From NCBI GenBank assembly GCA_024277835.1, contig JAJRUK010000142.1, positions 1 through 6,607 on the forward strand: a stretch of 6,607 bases of DNA, read 5' to 3'. The stretch is from Planctomycetota bacterium (lineage in GTDB: Bacteria; Planctomycetota; Phycisphaerae; UBA1845). A model generated the notes under the pieces. It did not search any database and was not told the DNA's origin. It saw nothing but the letters and a program-made list of their open reading frames with translations. Below, piece after piece: positions 5,304 to 6,607 of the stretch. How positions within the stretch are numbered: position 1 is the first letter of the stretch; each line of letters begins with the position of its first letter. The position numbers and the translations under genes were made by a program.

Positions 5304-6140
5304 ATGGCCAGTTACGAAGAATTAAGCGTTACGCTTCCGGATGGATACGCCGCGTACGCCCGCTACTGGACCGGGCCAGCCGTCAAAGGGGCCGTGCTCT
5401 ACCATCATGGAATCCAGTCTCATTGCGACTGGTATGAATCGTCCGCTTCAACCCTGGCCGAGGCGGGGTATGCGGTTCTTCAGATCGATCGCCGCGGGAG
5501 TGGTCGAAATGACGCAGCAAGAGGCCACGCCGAATCAGCAGATCAGTTAATCGAAGACGACTTCGCCGCTCGAAATGAGTTGCTCAAGCGAAGTGGCCTA
5601 GATGCATGCCATCTTCTCGGCGTGAGTTGGGGCGGCAAGTTAGTGGCAGCCTCGTATGTTCGCGATCCGGAAAGTGTCAAGAGCCTGACCCTCGTAACGC
5701 CCGGTCTGTTTCCCAAGGTCGGCGTCTCCAAAAAAGACATGGCCCGGATCGGTTTCGCGATGTTGTATGAGCAGGAGAAGCTTTTCAATATTCCCCTGGA
5801 CGACGCCAACCTGTTCACGTCCGACCCCAAGTGGAAAGAGTTTATCAATACCGACAAGCGAACGATTCACCAGTGCACCGCCGGTTTCTACTTAGCTTCG
5901 CGGCGAATGGACCGCGTCATCGCACAGCTCCCCAAGTCTCCCCAAACGCCGATCCATCTGTTCATCGCCGGCGACGAGCGCATCGTGGACAACGACAAAA
6001 CGACAAGTTTCATCGGCGACCTGGGTTGGGCCAAGACGCGCATCACCACCTACGACACCGCCCGCCACTCACTAGAATTCGAAAACGACCCCAACATGTA
6101 TTTTGCCGACCTAGTAAGCTTCATCAACGAAGTCAACTAA
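5304..6140 (+). CDS. Alpha/beta-fold serine hydrolase (lysophospholipase / monoacylglycerol lipase-like)
   Basis: Probably cleaves an ester, lipid or related bond in the cytoplasm; the substrate cannot be read from sequence. The 278-residue product has no signal peptide and opens with a beta strand pair (LSVTLPDGYAAYARYW). Oxyanion-hole motif YHHGIQSH is at 33-40, the DRRGSGRND turn at 62-70, the nucleophile elbow GVSWGGK at 106-112 with Ser108, and the catalytic His255 in ARHSLEFE. A cap region of about 135-205 (PGLFPKVGV...LASRRMDR) separates the halves. The acid is less clear: in AGDERIVDN the position that usually carries Asp in this family (AGxDxIV) is Glu225, flanked by Asp224 and Asp229. 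The layout fits the Hydrolase_4 (serine aminopeptidase S33) group. I chose the ATG at 5304, where similarity to the fold begins. ATG 5277 would add nine residues without a ribosome site, and GTG 5184 would run into the divergent gene. Confidence 0.88.
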   Translation: MASYEELSVTLPDGYAAYARYWTGPAVKGAVLYHHGIQSHCDWYESSASTLAEAGYAVLQIDRRGSGRNDAARGHAESADQLIEDDFAARNELLKRSGLDACHLLGVSWGGKLVAASYVRDPESVKSLTLVTPGLFPKVGVSKKDMARIGFAMLYEQEKLFNIPLDDANLFTSDPKWKEFINTDKRTIHQCTAGFYLASRRMDRVIAQLPKSPQTPIHLFIAGDERIVDNDKTTSFIGDLGWAKTRITTYDTARHSLEFENDPNMYFADLVSFINEVN

Positions 6141-6160
6141 GTCTCCCCGGGTCCAGTGTG

Positions 6161-6181
6161 GCACCGGTTTCCAACCGGTGC
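6161..6181. repeat. Perfect 9-bp inverted repeat, probable dispersed repeat copy or terminator
   Basis: GCACCGGTT (6161-6169) and AACCGGTGC (6173-6181) are exact inverted repeats with a 3-nt loop, 20 nt after the hydrolase stop codon. There is no U-run after it on either strand, so if it stops transcription it is not a classical intrinsic terminator. On the minus strand one frame reads TGWKPVPHW. From memory, such WKPVPH peptides recur as spurious translations of dispersed intergenic repeats in planctomycete genomes; I could not check this. Confidence 0.7.
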
Positions 6182-6188
6182 AATCCCA

Positions 6189-6228
6189 GTTTGGACGTTT
6201 GGACTTTTCGACGTTTGGACGTTTGAAA
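6189..6228. repeat. Five tandem 8-bp units (GTTTGGAC and variants)
   Basis: Five adjacent octamers read GTTTGGAC, GTTTGGAC, TTTTCGAC, GTTTGGAC and GTTTGAAA. Three are identical and two differ at two or three bases. The array begins 7 nt after the hairpin and lies in non-coding DNA between the hydrolase gene and the next gene. It could be part of the same repeat element as the hairpin, a slippage-prone satellite or a protein-binding array; nothing decides between these. Confidence 0.8.
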
Positions 6229-6281
6229 TCCCCCCGACACGTTCTTACTCGATCCCGCGCCCAACTTGTCGATAAATCGTA

Positions 6282-6287
6282 TATAAC
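6282..6287 (+). promoter_or_regulatory. Weak candidate -10 box upstream of the last gene
   Basis: TATAAC, in the only AT-rich stretch of this intergenic region (GTATATAAC), matches the -10 consensus at five of six bases. It would give a leader of about 30 nt containing the ribosome site. No -35 element is visible at the proper distance; a TTGTCG lies only 10 nt upstream. Confidence 0.25.
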
Positions 6288-6309
6288 AAGAGTAAGGGCA
6301 CCATCAAAA

Positions 6310-6314
6310 AAGGA
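6310..6314 (+). promoter_or_regulatory. Shine-Dalgarno site deciding the start of the last gene
   Basis: AAGGA lies 8 nt before the ATG at 6323. It supports this start and reading frame over an overlapping open frame that begins further upstream in the repeat region. Confidence 0.6.
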
Positions 6315-6322
6315 CCGATCAC

Positions 6323-6607
6323 ATGCGAACCCTCCGATCCGCAGCCGCCATCCTTCTCGCCCTCTCCGCATCGACCTACGTTTTCGTCAGTATCAAGGAC
6401 GCCCGCATCAACGAGCTAACCCAAGAGGTCGATCGACTCGAGTCGCAGCGGCAGCAGCTCGCCGACTACGCCCGCCGCATCACCGCCAGCCGCCGCGTCG
6501 CCCAGGTGGACATCCTCGAACAAACCTTTAGCCCCAGCGGCGAAACGCAGACGCTCCTTCGCTTCCAGGAAATCGGCGACGGCGGCACGATCGGTCAGCC
6601 AATCTAC
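6323..6607 (+). CDS. Membrane-anchored coiled-coil protein, 3' end missing
   Basis: The frame is open to the right edge; 95 residues are visible. I do not recognise a named family. The basic start MRTLR is followed by a hydrophobic segment AAAILLALSASTYVFV (7-22) that can be a signal anchor or an uncleaved signal peptide. Next comes a heptad-like charged helix (about 24-52: KDARINELTQEVDRLESQ and following) predicted to form a coiled coil. From RRVAQVDILEQ (57-67) a beta-rich region begins (TLLRFQEIGDGGTIGQP). This predicts an inner-membrane anchor with a periplasmic coiled coil and a beta domain that continues outside the window. The start is supported by AAGGA 8 nt upstream. The gene lies 182 nt beyond the hydrolase stop, with its own candidate -10 box and a repeat element in between, so it is probably a separate transcription unit. 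Confidence 0.75.
   Translation, partial: MRTLRSAAAILLALSASTYVFVSIKDARINELTQEVDRLESQRQQLADYARRITASRRVAQVDILEQTFSPSGETQTLLRFQEIGDGGTIGQPIY

Noticed and set aside
6111..6371. 86-codon minus-strand frame containing WKPVPHW
   Set aside because: It is a translation of the hairpin and octamer repeats (RPNVEKSKRPN) and the flanks of two real genes, not a plausible protein.
6178..6531. 117-codon plus-strand frame starting in the hairpin repeat
   Set aside because: It runs through the 8-bp array and then overlaps, in another frame, the gene at 6323, which has a ribosome site, membrane segment and coiled coil.
1..6607. Apparent abundance of GATC and CGATCG sites
   Set aside because: They look frequent by eye and are spread evenly through coding DNA, so codon preference can explain them. 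I could not count them against a proper background.
1..6607. Search for CRISPR repeats, tRNA or rRNA genes, insertion sequence ends, toxin-antitoxin or defence genes
   Set aside because: Nothing seen: no regularly spaced repeats, no transposase or integrase motifs and no cloverleaf candidates. The window is ordinary chromosomal gene content.

Overview
The window looks like chromosomal DNA of a Planctomycetota bacterium, probably Phycisphaerae or a close relative. This rests mainly on the large secreted Cys-rich protein. It combines GACC/ACC-type cysteine repeats, a CxxCC...EWDxxC module, an NDEC...VWYKF module and a C-terminal dockerin-like EF-hand pair, an architecture typical of that phylum. 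An LpxA homologue points to lipid A and hence a diderm envelope. The placement is an inference from protein style; there is no rRNA or other marker gene here.

Layout. (1) 2-472 (+): 3' part of a HAD-superfamily hydrolase gene, cut by the left edge. (2) 504-782 (+): small unrecognised 92-aa protein, 31 nt downstream and probably cotranscribed. (3) 797-3382 (-): 861-aa secreted multidomain dockerin-like protein, converging tail to tail with gene 2 across 14 nt that contain an imperfect hairpin. (4) 3383-3618: intergenic, holding a candidate -10 box for gene 3 and a 7-bp perfect hairpin behind lpxA. (5) 4437-5201 (-), a family 4 (Fe-S) uracil-DNA glycosylase, and 3619-4416 (-), lpxA: a two-gene unit with a 20-nt gap. 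(6) 5202-5303: short divergent promoter region with overlapping candidate promoters. (7) 5304-6140 (+): alpha/beta serine hydrolase, possibly on a leaderless transcript. (8) 6141-6322: intergenic with a perfect 9-bp hairpin and five tandem 8-bp units, which looks like a dispersed-repeat copy. (9) 6323 to the right edge (+): N-terminal part of a membrane-anchored coiled-coil protein.

Functionally this is mostly housekeeping and envelope or secretion related: DNA repair, lipid A synthesis, a probable lipid or ester hydrolase, a large exported surface or extracellular protein and an anchored periplasmic protein. I see no defence system, mobile element, CRISPR array, tRNA or rRNA. The least explained items are the exported mosaic protein with its duplicated N-terminal domain, the hairpin plus 8-mer repeat element, and the small 92-aa protein.
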